64,000 nucleotides of DNA, from the NCBI RefSeq assembly GCF_030316895.1, contig NZ_JASZYV010000006.1, positions 124,001 through 188,000 on the forward strand. The letters are read 5' to 3'. Origin of the DNA: Variovorax dokdonensis. Lineage in GTDB: Bacteria > Pseudomonadota > Gammaproteobacteria > Burkholderiales > Burkholderiaceae_C. Positions within the stretch are counted from its first letter, which is position 1; each line of letters starts with the position of its first letter. The position numbers and the translations under genes are program-made. The notes under the pieces were generated by a model. It searched no databases. It had not been told where the DNA came from and saw only the letters and a list, made by a program, of their open reading frames with translations. Shown in pieces: positions 41,602-51,618 of this stretch.

Positions 41602-42538
41602 ATCCAATCAAGACATCGCTCAGATGGCGCAGGCCATCCTTCGCGCACACGGCGCGCGCTTCGGCCTGGCCGAATCGCCGGCCACGGCACAGTTCACCAG
41701 CCAGGGCAGCACCTACCGCGCCGCCAAGACTGCTTGCATGGCGCTCGGCTTCATCGAGATCGACGCCGAATGCGTGGCACGCGCCTGGCAGGCACAAACC
41801 GATCGGCTGGGTCGGTTCGACGCCACCCTGTGGCCCGTGTCGCCGCTCGACTTCGGAATGCAGGTCTTGCCCGTGGCACAACGACCAGACGCCTTTGCAC
41901 CTTGCCCACGGCAATTGGGGCTCTATGCGGTTCTGCCCGACGCCAAGTGGACGGGCCGCTGTGCCCGCGCCGGCGTGCCCACAGTGCAGTTGCGCTTCAA
42001 GTCCGACGACGACCTTGCCATCGAGCAAGAGGTGCATGCCGCGGTGGACGCAGTTCGCGGCACGGGTGCCCTGCTGTTCATCAACGACCATTGGCGTGCG
42101 GCCATTGCGGCGGGCGCCTACGGTGTCCACCTGGGCCAGGAAGACCTGGACGCGTTGCGCCCCGAAGAACTCTCGCAGATCCGTGTCGCCGGGCTGCGTC
42201 TGGGCGTCAGCACCCATGGCTACGCGGAGATGGTCCGTGCCGACGCCGTCAGCCCCAGCTACCTGGCAATGGGCGCGGTGTTCCCGACCACCTTGAAGAA
42301 GATGGCCACCGCGCCGCAGGGCCTTGCGCGGCTCGACGCCTATGCACGCCTGACGAGCCAGTATCCGCAGGTCGCCATCGGTGGCATCGACGCCGAGCGG
42401 CTGCCCGCCGTGCTGGCAACTGGCGTGGGTTCCGTCGCCGTCGTGCGCGCCATCATTGCGGCGGACGATCCCGAGGGCGCCTGCCGGGAACTGGGTCTGG
42501 TGATCGATTCGGCGACCGGGCGCCGCGGCGGCCAGTGA
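41594..42538 (+). CDS. thiE: Thiamine-phosphate synthase ThiE with N-terminal extension
   Basis: A 314-residue protein; the usual ThiE is about 210. Residues 108-300 form the ThiE barrel: [50 protein letters not shown] and QVAIGGI. The first 107 residues are an extra helical-looking domain that I do not recognise. The ATG at 41594 overlaps thiG; a frame from 41567 is also open. ThiE joins the pyrimidine and thiazole halves, so the core job is clear while the extension is not. Confidence 0.9.
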   Translation: MTESNQDIAQMAQAILRAHGARFGLAESPATAQFTSQGSTYRAAKTACMALGFIEIDAECVARAWQAQTDRLGRFDATLWPVSPLDFGMQVLPVAQRPDAFAPCPRQLGLYAVLPDAKWTGRCARAGVPTVQLRFKSDDDLAIEQEVHAAVDAVRGTGALLFINDHWRAAIAAGAYGVHLGQEDLDALRPEELSQIRVAGLRLGVSTHGYAEMVRADAVSPSYLAMGAVFPTTLKKMATAPQGLARLDAYARLTSQYPQVAIGGIDAERLPAVLATGVGSVAVVRAIIAADDPEGACRELGLVIDSATGRRGGQ

Positions 42539-42542
42539 ATGC

Positions 42543-42785
42543 CTAGGAGCGCGACGATCCGCGCAATTGCGGAAAGCGCTCCAGCATCTGACGCCCCAGC
42601 GCGGTGATGGCGATCGCCAGCGCAGGCGGCTGCATGTAGCCCGTCAACGTGCGAACGGGCGAAGGAATTTCAGCCCTGACATGGCCCGCCATCTTGAGGA
42701 TGCGAAGGCCATCCACATCCGAACCATCGGTTACCGCCACGGGCAGCTCCGCCATCGAAAGCTTCTGCAGAAGAGTCAGCGACAT
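42543..42785 (-). CDS. Small conserved hypothetical protein
   Basis: An 80-residue protein starting MSLTLLQKLSMAELP, with no signal peptide, membrane helix or cysteine. The frame is open to 42815, but the ATG at 42785 gives the more natural N-terminus. The pattern (ILKMAGHV...SPVRTLTGY...ITALGRQML) looks like a small regulatory or winged-helix-like protein. I recall similar hypothetical proteins in Burkholderiales but know no function. It is convergent with thiE, five bases apart. Confidence 0.6.
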   Translation of the reverse strand: MSLTLLQKLSMAELPVAVTDGSDVDGLRILKMAGHVRAEIPSPVRTLTGYMQPPALAIAITALGRQMLERFPQLRGSSRS

Positions 42786-42843
42786 GGGTGCGGAGCATAC
42801 AGCGGCAAGCTCCATCCGCAGGAGCGAATTTGCCGCGCAGCGT

Positions 42844-44013
42844 TCAGCTCAGGATGCGTCCGTTGGCCCCGATCACCGCGACATCGACGAACTGGTTGCC
42901 CTCGCGGTTCGTACGCCCGTAGTTGATCTTGACGCCGCCGAGGTCGAAGGCCTCGATGCTGCCCAGAGCGGCCATCAGGGAAGCGCGCGAAGCGCCCGGA
43001 CCGGCACGGCGCAAGCCTTCCATCAGCACCTGCGCGTTCATGTAGCCTTCCAGGCTGGGCAGCGAATATTCCTTGTTGCCGCTTGCAACCATGTCGGCCT
43101 GATAGCGGCGCACCACTTCAAAGCGCGTCGCATTCGGCGAAGGCACGACGATGGCGAAGCCAATGCCGCGCGCCGCATCGCCCAGGGGCGTCAGCGAGCT
43201 GGCGGTGATCGAAAGTCCATAGACGGTGCTGTTGCCCCCAGCCTTGCGCAAGGCCTTGATGAAAGCCGGCGCGGTACCGGCCAGGCCGGTGATGACCACT
43301 TGAGGCTCGGCCTTTGCGATGGCCGCGGCAGCGGGCTCCACTTCCATGCTGATGGTGCTGGGCGTGGTGGCGATGACCGCCGCTTGCAGGTTGTGGGCCT
43401 TGAGCGAGGCTTCGCACGCAGCCAGCACCGACGTGCCCAGCGGATCCTTGGAATGAACGATGCCGATGCGGTTGATGCCCAGAACGGCAGCCGTCGCAAT
43501 CAGCTTTTCGACTTCCTGATCGTAATTGGCCCGCACCCAGAACGTGTTGGGCGCATTCTTCTTGCGCAGCGCCACCGTGCCGGTGTTGGGCCCCACAACG
43601 GCCATGCCGGGCACGGCGTCCATGATCTCGGAAGTCTGCCGCGTGCCCAGTGGCTGAAGCATGGCCAGCACCGAAGCATCGGCCGCAAATTCGAGGGCGT
43701 TGGCTTTGGCCACCTCGGGCTTGAACTTGTCGTCAGCCAGGACCAGTTCGATCTTCTGCCCGTTGATGCCACCGGCCTTGTTCACGGCGTTGAGGCACGC
43801 CATCGCGCCAGCGAAGAGACCCTGCCCGTTGGCCTTCTCCACGCCGCTGTTGTCCAGGCTGCAGCCGATGCGGACCGGCTTGGCCTGGGCGAACGCCGGT
43901 GCGCCCAGCATGCCTGCCATGGCGGCGCCGGCCATCTGGGTCAGGACGTGGCGGCGGGTGCTGCCTCTGCGCGAAGGGGTGAATGAAGTTGCACGGTCTT
44001 GCGTGTCGTTCAT
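42844..44013 (-). CDS. Type-1 periplasmic binding protein (branched-chain amino-acid ABC family)
   Basis: A 389-residue substrate-binding protein of the LivJ/urea-amide class. A long N-terminus carries a Tat-like TRRHVL and a hydrophobic stretch ending near AFAQA (residue 44). The mature protein starts VRIGCSLDNSG and has GPNTGTVALRK, GIVHSKDPLG and the usual C-terminal YMNAQVLMEGLRRAG. No permease or ATPase genes are nearby, so it is an orphan receptor. Its ligand is unknown. The 246 bases upstream contain no gene. Confidence 0.88.
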   Translation of the reverse strand: MNDTQDRATSFTPSRRGSTRRHVLTQMAGAAMAGMLGAPAFAQAKPVRIGCSLDNSGVEKANGQGLFAGAMACLNAVNKAGGINGQKIELVLADDKFKPEVAKANALEFAADASVLAMLQPLGTRQTSEIMDAVPGMAVVGPNTGTVALRKKNAPNTFWVRANYDQEVEKLIATAAVLGINRIGIVHSKDPLGTSVLAACEASLKAHNLQAAVIATTPSTISMEVEPAAAAIAKAEPQVVITGLAGTAPAFIKALRKAGGNSTVYGLSITASSLTPLGDAARGIGFAIVVPSPNATRFEVVRRYQADMVASGNKEYSLPSLEGYMNAQVLMEGLRRAGPGASRASLMAALGSIEAFDLGGVKINYGRTNREGNQFVDVAVIGANGRILS

Positions 44014-44259
44014 GGTTCCGTCTCACTCTCAGCTTGGCGTGGATCAGGTGTCGAGCCGCTTGCGTCACGGCCGGGCCGTGCGCGGTGTGCGGGGCGACGC
44101 GCAGAAGGCATTGCCATACGTTTTTTCGGCAACAACTGCATCCAAATGTATCTCAATGCAATGCTGGCAAGACGTGTTTTTTCCGCAATGCAGCAGGGAT
44201 TGGCGATCCATTAATCCAAACGGTTTACACGCCTGTTGTTGCGAGAGAACGCAAGCCGC

Positions 44260-45174
44260 TCAAAGCGGCCACGGGGTGCCGAGCAACTTCATCATCGACA
44301 TGCCGTTTCGCTGGCCCTTGTCCTCGTCGCAGTTGTTGAACACCACATGGGTGTTGCGCGCCTTGTAGGCCAGGCGCACCACTTCGGCGGCCAGGTCCTT
44401 CAGTTCGGCGTCGCCGTATTCGTAGTCGAAACGCTCGGCCGCCGAACTGGCGCCCCGAACGTTGTAGCTGTCCGTATTGCGTCCGTGCAGGCGCACGAGG
44501 GCGAAGTCCGGATGCGTGGCTTCGGCCAGCAGCGGGACGCTGTTGGCAAAGCCCTGCGGACCATCGACCACCGTGTGCACCGCCCGCAGACTGCGCACGA
44601 AGTCCAGCGTATCGGCGCGATGGGCGTCGCTGAACCAGGACTCGTGCCGGAATTCGATGCTGCACACGCATGCGCCCATCTGCTCCACGCAGTGCGCCAC
44701 ATGCGCCATGCCCTCGCGGTTGCGCACCAGCCAGGGCGGAAACTGAAAGTGCACCATGCCCAGCTTGCCTGCCGCCATCAACGGCGCCAGCGCATCATGA
44801 AAGCGCCGCCACAACTCGGCGCGGATGTCCTGAGGCATGTCGCGGTAATAGAACTGCCGCGGCAGCGGGCCATGCTGCGAGGCGAGCACCTGTTGAATGT
44901 CCTTGTGCAGGACCTGCGGCTGCGTCTGGTGTCCGGTGAACAGGCGAAACGCCTTGACGTTGAAGACGAAGGCGTCCGGCGTGCGCTCGGCCCAGGCCTG
45001 CGCCGTCGCGGGCGCGGGGATGGCGTAGTAGCTGGAGTCCACTTCCACCATCGGGAAGATCGAGGCGTAGTAGCGCAAGCGTGCCTCGGGCGTGCGAACC
45101 TGCTTCGGATAGAAGCGACCGCAGTCGATCAAGGTCTTGTCCGTCCAGGATGCGGTGCCTACGAGGATGCTCAT
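44260..45174 (-). CDS. DUF72 family protein
   Basis: A 304-residue TIM-barrel-like protein of the DUF72 (YecE) family. Recognised by ILVGTASWTDKTLIDCGRFYP at the start, EVDSSYYAIP, and the C-terminal HVVFNNCDEDKGQRNGMSM. No enzymatic activity is established for the family that I know of. The frame is open to 45240, but the start at 45174 matches the family N-terminus. It lies 143 bases after the sulfatase gene, separated from it by a terminator. Confidence 0.88.
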   Translation of the reverse strand: MSILVGTASWTDKTLIDCGRFYPKQVRTPEARLRYYASIFPMVEVDSSYYAIPAPATAQAWAERTPDAFVFNVKAFRLFTGHQTQPQVLHKDIQQVLASQHGPLPRQFYYRDMPQDIRAELWRRFHDALAPLMAAGKLGMVHFQFPPWLVRNREGMAHVAHCVEQMGACVCSIEFRHESWFSDAHRADTLDFVRSLRAVHTVVDGPQGFANSVPLLAEATHPDFALVRLHGRNTDSYNVRGASSAAERFDYEYGDAELKDLAAEVVRLAYKARNTHVVFNNCDEDKGQRNGMSMMKLLGTPWPL

Positions 45175-45266
45175 GCGCTTGGCCTTGTCGGGAACATGCG
45201 GATTCGACGGGCGGCCTGCCCCGCCCCTGTGGTGCGCCAATCATCGTAGCCGTCTTGGCGCCCAAA

Positions 45267-45295
45267 GAAAAAGGGGCTGGCAAAACGCCAGCCCC
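45267..45295 (-). terminator. Rho-independent terminator of the arylsulfatase gene
   Basis: Read on the minus strand, GGGGCTGGC and GCCAGCCCC (45287-45295 and 45273-45281) form a perfect nine-base stem around a five-base loop, followed by TTTTTCTTT. It begins 22 bases after the sulfatase stop and points in that gene's direction. Confidence 0.9.
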
Positions 45296-45317
45296 TCGGT
45301 GCGACATGCGCAGCGGC

Positions 45318-46946
<1,629 letters not shown>

Positions 46947-47066
46947 AAGCTCTCCATCCCAATTTTGGGTCCCTAGTGAAACCCCACCTTTAAAACGAGC
47001 ATGAATGCCCGAAACGAGCGGCGAGCTTACTCGTAACACATGACTTTTGTCTCATCTTTAACACCA

Positions 47067-47633
47067 TCATTGTTCAAGCGACTCAGGGCTGGGCGCTATG
47101 TCGCTTTCGTCATCACTTCGTACCTCACCCGCGTGTGCAAGCAGGTCTCGCACCTGGCCCAGCAATTCGGTCAGGCGCGCCCGGTCATCCGGAAGCATCT
47201 CCGCAAACAGAGAAACCACCCATGATTCATGGACGGTGGCAATGCGCTCGAACACCTCGCGCCCCAATGGCGTGAGGCGCACGAGATACGAACGCCGATC
47301 ATGCGGATCGAGTTCGCGCGTCACCCATCCTTCCTTCTGCAACTCCCGCGTCAAGCCGGTCACGTTGCCGCCCGTCACCATCAGGTAGTTGGACAGGGCT
47401 CGCATGCTCAGGCCGCGCTCGTAGCGATAAACCTGCGCCATGTAGTCGAAGCGCGCGAGCGTCATGCCGAACTGCGCGCGCAGCCTCCGGCGCAGCACCT
47501 GCTGAATCTCGATGTTGCAGGCCATCATGCGCAGCCACAGCCGCAACGACTGGTGGTTGTCCTCGGTAAATCGGGCTTCGAAACCGAGCGACTCGCGCTC
47601 CTGCTCAGGGCGGCGATGAAATCCTCTTGGCAT
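47067..47633 (-). CDS. MarR-family transcriptional regulator
   Basis: A 188-residue winged-helix regulator. The DNA-binding core is MRALSNYLMVTGGNVTGLTRELQKEGWV followed by the wing DPHDRRSYLVRLTPLGREVF, with family-typical Asp-Arg-Arg. Helices at both ends form the dimer. It precedes the arylsulfatase on the same strand, so it may control that gene or itself. Its ligand is unknown. Start context lacks a clear ribosome site. Confidence 0.88.
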   Translation of the reverse strand: MPRGFHRRPEQERESLGFEARFTEDNHQSLRLWLRMMACNIEIQQVLRRRLRAQFGMTLARFDYMAQVYRYERGLSMRALSNYLMVTGGNVTGLTRELQKEGWVTRELDPHDRRSYLVRLTPLGREVFERIATVHESWVVSLFAEMLPDDRARLTELLGQVRDLLAHAGEVRSDDESDIAPSPESLEQ

Positions 47634-47786
47634 GCGTGGGCGGTGCGAAACGTGGAACTTGGTAACGATAGCAGCGCAACAGTCAACACTCAGACGGAAG
47701 CATGCGTCCGAATCATGAAACCGGTTGCAAAAACCCCTCGCCCTGCGGATGAACTGTGAATTTGTGTCTCAATTAACTTACACTTA

Positions 47787-47809
47787 GTGAATGCGAGTGA
47801 TTCGCACTT
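47787..47809 (+). promoter_or_regulatory. Putative Fur box
   Basis: AATGCGAGTGATTCGCACTT (47790-47809) is a near-palindrome, GCGA/TCGC around TGAT, close to the AATGCGAATGATTCGCATT form of betaproteobacterial Fur sites. It lies about 80 bases before the DUF3649 start. An overlapping CACTTAGTG palindrome precedes it. Iron repression of the operon is inferred. Confidence 0.6.
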
Positions 47810-47889
47810 GTCTTCCGTGTATGCGACGACGCCATTCGTACGATGACTGCTGCTTCCCCGCCTCAATGGATCTCTGAACGATTGGCACG

Positions 47890-48273
47890 ATGACGAAGAT
47901 TGATCGCATCGAGCTATCGCAAGGCAGAGGGCATCGCGCCCATTCCCCCAGGCCCTGCCGCAACGCCGAACAAATGATGGGTCTGCCCGCCAGGGCCCGA
48001 CGCGTGGCCCCCTTGCTCTCCCGCATCGTCGCTGCGATCGCAGGCGGCTACGCGCTCGCCGCGCTGGCTAGCGTGGCCGCCCTGGCGTTGCCCATGGCCA
48101 AGACGCAAGCCGTGCTCACCGGCATGCTGGCCAGCTTCTCGATCTACACAGGCGCCGTCATCTGGGTGTTTGCGGTGCGCAGTGCCACGCGCGCCTGGGT
48201 GGGCCTGCTGGTTGCCGCCGCGGTGCTGCTTCCGGCGGCGTGGTCCGTGTGGCACGCCGGACCATCGACATGA
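47890..48273 (+). CDS. DUF3649 small membrane protein, iron-uptake associated
   Basis: A 127-residue protein with three membrane helices and the DUF3649 pattern (GGYALAALASVAAL...GMLASFSIYTGAVIWVFAVRS). An internal ATG at 47974 would give a 99-residue protein closer to family size; no ribosome site decides between them. DUF3649, PepSY and DUF3325 genes form a recurrent trio near siderophore receptor genes. The stop overlaps the PepSY gene start (ATGA). Confidence 0.75.
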   Translation: MTKIDRIELSQGRGHRAHSPRPCRNAEQMMGLPARARRVAPLLSRIVAAIAGGYALAALASVAALALPMAKTQAVLTGMLASFSIYTGAVIWVFAVRSATRAWVGLLVAAAVLLPAAWSVWHAGPST

Positions 48274-49931
48274 ACAAGCGCATGAGCGCAACCCGAACCG
48301 CCACGTCGCCCAAGCCTCGCGGCATCCGGCAGACCATGTCGGACCTGCACATCTGGGCCGGCCTGCTGCTCGGTTGGGTGCTGTACGGCATGTTCCTCAC
48401 CGGCACAGTGAGTTATTTCAAGGACGAGATCTCGCAGTGGGCGCGGCCCGAGTTGCCGCACCAGTCCAGCGTGCCCGATCCGGCAGATGTTGCCCAGCGC
48501 GTCGCCGAGGAGCTGGGCCGCATCGCGGCCGGCAGTACGCAGTGGAGCATCGGCCTGCCGACGGCGCGCGACAACACCGCCGATGCCTTCTGGCGGCTTC
48601 CCGCCGCGCAGCCGGGCCAACGGCGCTTCGGGCAGGCGACCTTCGATCCGCAAACCGGCCACAAGGTGACAGCGCGCGACACGACAGGCGGAGAGTTCTT
48701 CTACCGCTACCACTTCCAGTTCCACTACATGCCCGTGTTCTGGGGACGATGGCTCGCCGGGCTGGCCGCCATGTTCATGCTGGTGGCGATCGTCAGCGGC
48801 GTGATCACTCACAAGAAGATCTTCAGCGACTTCTTCACCTTCCGCTGGGCCAAGGGCCAGCGCTGCTGGCTCGATGCGCACAACGCGCTGTCGGTGTTCG
48901 GGCTGCCGTTCCATCTGATGATCACCTACACCGGCCTGGTGACGCTGATGGCGATGTACATGCCCTACGGCGAGCGCATGGCCTTCAAGACGCCTCAGGA
49001 GCGTCAGCAACTCACGCGCGAACTCAACGCATTCATCCAGCCAGGCAAACCCAGCGGCCGCCAGGTCGAGCTGGCGTCGGTGCGAGGCATGGTCCGCGAG
49101 GCCCAGTCCCTCTGGGGGCGGGACAACATCGCGCAAGTGACGATCACGCTGCCAGGCGATGCAGCCTCCCGCGTGGCGGTGGCGCGCGGCGAGAAGGCAC
49201 GCACATCGATGAGCCCGCAGTACCTGCTGTTCGACGGCAGCACAGGCAAGCTTCTGGAAACGCACGACCACGTGGGGCCGGCAGCCGAAACGCGCGGTGT
49301 GATGTATGCGCTTCACCTCGGCCGATTCGGCGACACGGCCACACGCTGGCTTTACTTCCTGGTCAGCCTGGCTGGAACGGCGATGGTCGGCACCGGCCTG
49401 GTCATGTGGACCGTGAAGCGGCGGCAGAAGCTGCCCGACCCTGATCGGCCCTACTTCGGCTTTCGCGTAGTCGAACGCCTCAACATCGCTTCCATCGCGG
49501 GCTTGTCGATCGCCATGGCTTCCTTCCTGTGGGCCAATCGCCTGCTGCCGAATGCGCTCGCGCAGCGCGCGGAGTGGGAGATCCATGTCTTCTTCATCGC
49601 ATGGCTGGTGACTTTGGCACATGCGGTATGTCGACCGGCTCGGCGCGCGTGGGTGGAGCAGTGGTGGATGGGCGCGGCATTGCTGGCCGGCCTTCCCCTC
49701 CTGAACATGCTCACGACCGAGCGGCCGCTCTGGCGCAGCTTGGCCGATGGCGACTGGGTGTTTGCCGGCTTCGACCTCATGTGCTGGGCGTTTGCCGCGC
49801 TGCACGTTCGTTTTGCACTGCGCAGCGCGCGGCACCAGACCCCGGTTCCGCGCGGCAAACGCGCGCAACCGCAACAGCAGGCCGGCGCAGTGCTCGTCGC
49901 GCCACCGATCGCGAGGGACCCTGCGCCATGA
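48270..49931 (+). CDS. PepSY-associated membrane protein (putative iron-siderophore reductase type)
   Basis: A 553-residue inner-membrane protein of the PepSY_TM family with about five helices. The first is at DLHIWAGLLLGWVLYGMFLTG, and histidine-bearing helices (DAHNALSVFGLPFHLMITYTG) are consistent with heme binding. Large periplasmic segments lie between. Related proteins in siderophore loci, such as FpvG-like, are thought to reduce ferric siderophores in the periplasm. Here no TonB receptor is adjacent. The start at 48270 overlaps DUF3649. Confidence 0.85.
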   Translation: MNKRMSATRTATSPKPRGIRQTMSDLHIWAGLLLGWVLYGMFLTGTVSYFKDEISQWARPELPHQSSVPDPADVAQRVAEELGRIAAGSTQWSIGLPTARDNTADAFWRLPAAQPGQRRFGQATFDPQTGHKVTARDTTGGEFFYRYHFQFHYMPVFWGRWLAGLAAMFMLVAIVSGVITHKKIFSDFFTFRWAKGQRCWLDAHNALSVFGLPFHLMITYTGLVTLMAMYMPYGERMAFKTPQERQQLTRELNAFIQPGKPSGRQVELASVRGMVREAQSLWGRDNIAQVTITLPGDAASRVAVARGEKARTSMSPQYLLFDGSTGKLLETHDHVGPAAETRGVMYALHLGRFGDTATRWLYFLVSLAGTAMVGTGLVMWTVKRRQKLPDPDRPYFGFRVVERLNIASIAGLSIAMASFLWANRLLPNALAQRAEWEIHVFFIAWLVTLAHAVCRPARRAWVEQWWMGAALLAGLPLLNMLTTERPLWRSLADGDWVFAGFDLMCWAFAALHVRFALRSARHQTPVPRGKRAQPQQQAGAVLVAPPIARDPAP

Positions 49932-50200
49932 GCCATCTCGCGATCTTCGTGCCATGCCTGCTGGGTTTTGCATTGCTGGCGCTGGCGATGGATCGGCACC
50001 AAGAGGCCTTGTTCAAGACCGCCCTGCCAGCCCGTGCCACGCTCGGCCTGCGCTTGGGCGGCTGGATCGGGCTGCTGCTCGGCCTGTTCGTCGCCGTGCG
50101 CGCGCAAGGCTGGTCGCTGGGGCTGGTGAGCTACAGCGGGCACACGAGCCTGTGCGCCGGCGTGGTGTTCGTGGTACTCCTGCTGCTGCAGCGGCGCTGA
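49928..50200 (+). CDS. DUF3325 small membrane protein
   Basis: A 90-residue protein with three membrane helices, third member of the DUF3649-PepSY-DUF3325 trio. The opening MSHLAIFVPCLLGFALLALAMDRH and central GWIGLLLGLFVAVRAQGWSLGL fit the family. It overlaps the PepSY gene by four bases. Probably a structural partner of the PepSY protein. No independent function is known. Confidence 0.8.
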   Translation: MSHLAIFVPCLLGFALLALAMDRHQEALFKTALPARATLGLRLGGWIGLLLGLFVAVRAQGWSLGLVSYSGHTSLCAGVVFVVLLLLQRR

Positions 50201-50246
50201 AGGCACCGGGCAACGCGCCCAAAACGTAGACTGTGCGCATGACACC

Positions 50247-50954
50247 ATGCATTGCGCGCGGCAAGCCATGAACGCCGACTGGGCTTCGTTCGAGCATTCG
50301 CTCGACACCGCTGGCCATGCCGTACTGCCGGCACTCCTGACGCCGGATCAATGCGCCGAGTTGGCCGCGCTTTACCCGAAGTCGGAGGGCTTTCGTAGCC
50401 GCGTCGTCATGGAGCGGCACGGATTCGGCCGTGGCGAATACAAGTACTTCGACTATCCCCTGCCGCCGCTGCTCGACCGGCTCCGCCACGAGCTCTACCC
50501 TCGCCTGGCACCCATCGCCAACCGATGGAATGCGCTGCTGGGCACGGACACGCGCTACCCGGACCGGTTGGATGAGTATCTGCAACGCTGCCACCAAGCG
50601 GGACAGACGCGCCCGACGCCCCTGATCCTCCAGTACCAAGCCGGCGACTACAACTGCCTGCATCAAGACTTGTATGGCGAGCACGTGTTTCCGCTGCAAC
50701 TGACCATCCTGCTGTCACGAGCGGGCGAGGACTTCATCGGCGGCGAGTTTGTCATGACCGAAACCGCGTCCTCCGGCCAGCGCGCGGAGGTGGTCGTGCT
50801 CGACCAGGGCGATGCGGTGGTTTTCGCCGTCAACCACCGCCCCGCGCAGGGCCGACGCGGCGGGACGCGAAAGGTCGCGATGCGCCACGGCGTCAGCCGG
50901 CTACGCAGCGGTCGGCGCCACACCATCGGCCTGATCTTCCATGACGCGATCTGA
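50247..50954 (+). CDS. 2OG-Fe(II) oxygenase (prolyl-hydroxylase-like), alkB-linked
   Basis: A 235-residue dioxygenase-fold protein (228 if it starts at the ATG at 50268). The iron ligands are His139 and Asp141 (HQD) and His214 (MRHGVS), with a 2-oxoglutarate-binding arginine candidate at Arg224. It uses Fe(II), oxygen and 2-oxoglutarate; its substrate is unknown, but such genes often sit beside alkB in alkylation-repair clusters. It is clearly paralogous to the gene at 51615 (shared LYP.LA.IA.RWN and SR.GEDF.GG segments). It lies 46 bases after DUF3325. Confidence 0.85.
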   Translation: MHCARQAMNADWASFEHSLDTAGHAVLPALLTPDQCAELAALYPKSEGFRSRVVMERHGFGRGEYKYFDYPLPPLLDRLRHELYPRLAPIANRWNALLGTDTRYPDRLDEYLQRCHQAGQTRPTPLILQYQAGDYNCLHQDLYGEHVFPLQLTILLSRAGEDFIGGEFVMTETASSGQRAEVVVLDQGDAVVFAVNHRPAQGRRGGTRKVAMRHGVSRLRSGRRHTIGLIFHDAI

Positions 50955-50970
50955 CCGGCGCGCCGTCGGC

Positions 50971-51618
50971 ATGACGCTTGACCTCTTTCCCCCGCCCGAG
51001 CCCGGCACCAAGGACCGACTGGGCCCGGACTCGTTCGTCCTGCGCGGCCTTGCCCTGCCCCGCGTCGACGCACTGCTGCCGGCCATCGAAGACGTCGCGA
51101 CGCGGTCGCCGTTTCGGCACATGGTCACGCCGGGCGGATTCACGATGTCCGTCGCCCTGACCAACTGCGGTGAATTGGGCTGGACCAGCGATCGGCGCGG
51201 CTACCGCTATTCGGCGATCGACCCGCTCAGCAACGCGGTCTGGCCAGCCATGCCGGCCGTTTTCGCTCAACTGGCGAGCGAAGCCGCGTCGGCGGCGGGC
51301 TTCGCTGCCTTCCAACCCGACGCCTGCCTGATCAATCGCTACGAACCGGGATCGCGCCTTTCACTGCACCAGGACCGCAATGAGCGCGATCTCGGCGCGC
51401 CGGTGGTTTCGGTCTCGCTCGGCATGGACGCCGTTTTTCTCTTCGGCGGATTGGCTCGCAGCGACAAGGCGGCCCGCATCACCTTGCACCATGGCGACGT
51501 GGTCGTTTGGGGCGGCGCCGATCGACTGCGCTATCACGGGATCATGCCGATGGTCGATGCGCCCCACGCGCTGCTCAGTCGCCAGCGCATCAACTTCACC
51601 TTTCGCAAGGCGGGATGA
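50971..51618 (+). CDS. alkB: Alkylated DNA repair dioxygenase AlkB
   Basis: A 215-residue enzyme, almost the length of Escherichia coli AlkB (216). It oxidatively removes methyl groups from 1-methyladenine and 3-methylcytosine. All active-site residues align: His133, Asp135 (LHQDRNERD) and His189 for iron, and Arg206 and Arg212 for 2-oxoglutarate and substrate. The start at 50971 (MTLDLFPPP) mirrors the E. coli N-terminus; an upstream in-frame ATG (50941) overlaps the preceding gene. Its stop overlaps the next oxygenase-like gene. Confidence 0.94.
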   Translation: MTLDLFPPPEPGTKDRLGPDSFVLRGLALPRVDALLPAIEDVATRSPFRHMVTPGGFTMSVALTNCGELGWTSDRRGYRYSAIDPLSNAVWPAMPAVFAQLASEAASAAGFAAFQPDACLINRYEPGSRLSLHQDRNERDLGAPVVSVSLGMDAVFLFGGLARSDKAARITLHHGDVVVWGGADRLRYHGIMPMVDAPHALLSRQRINFTFRKAG

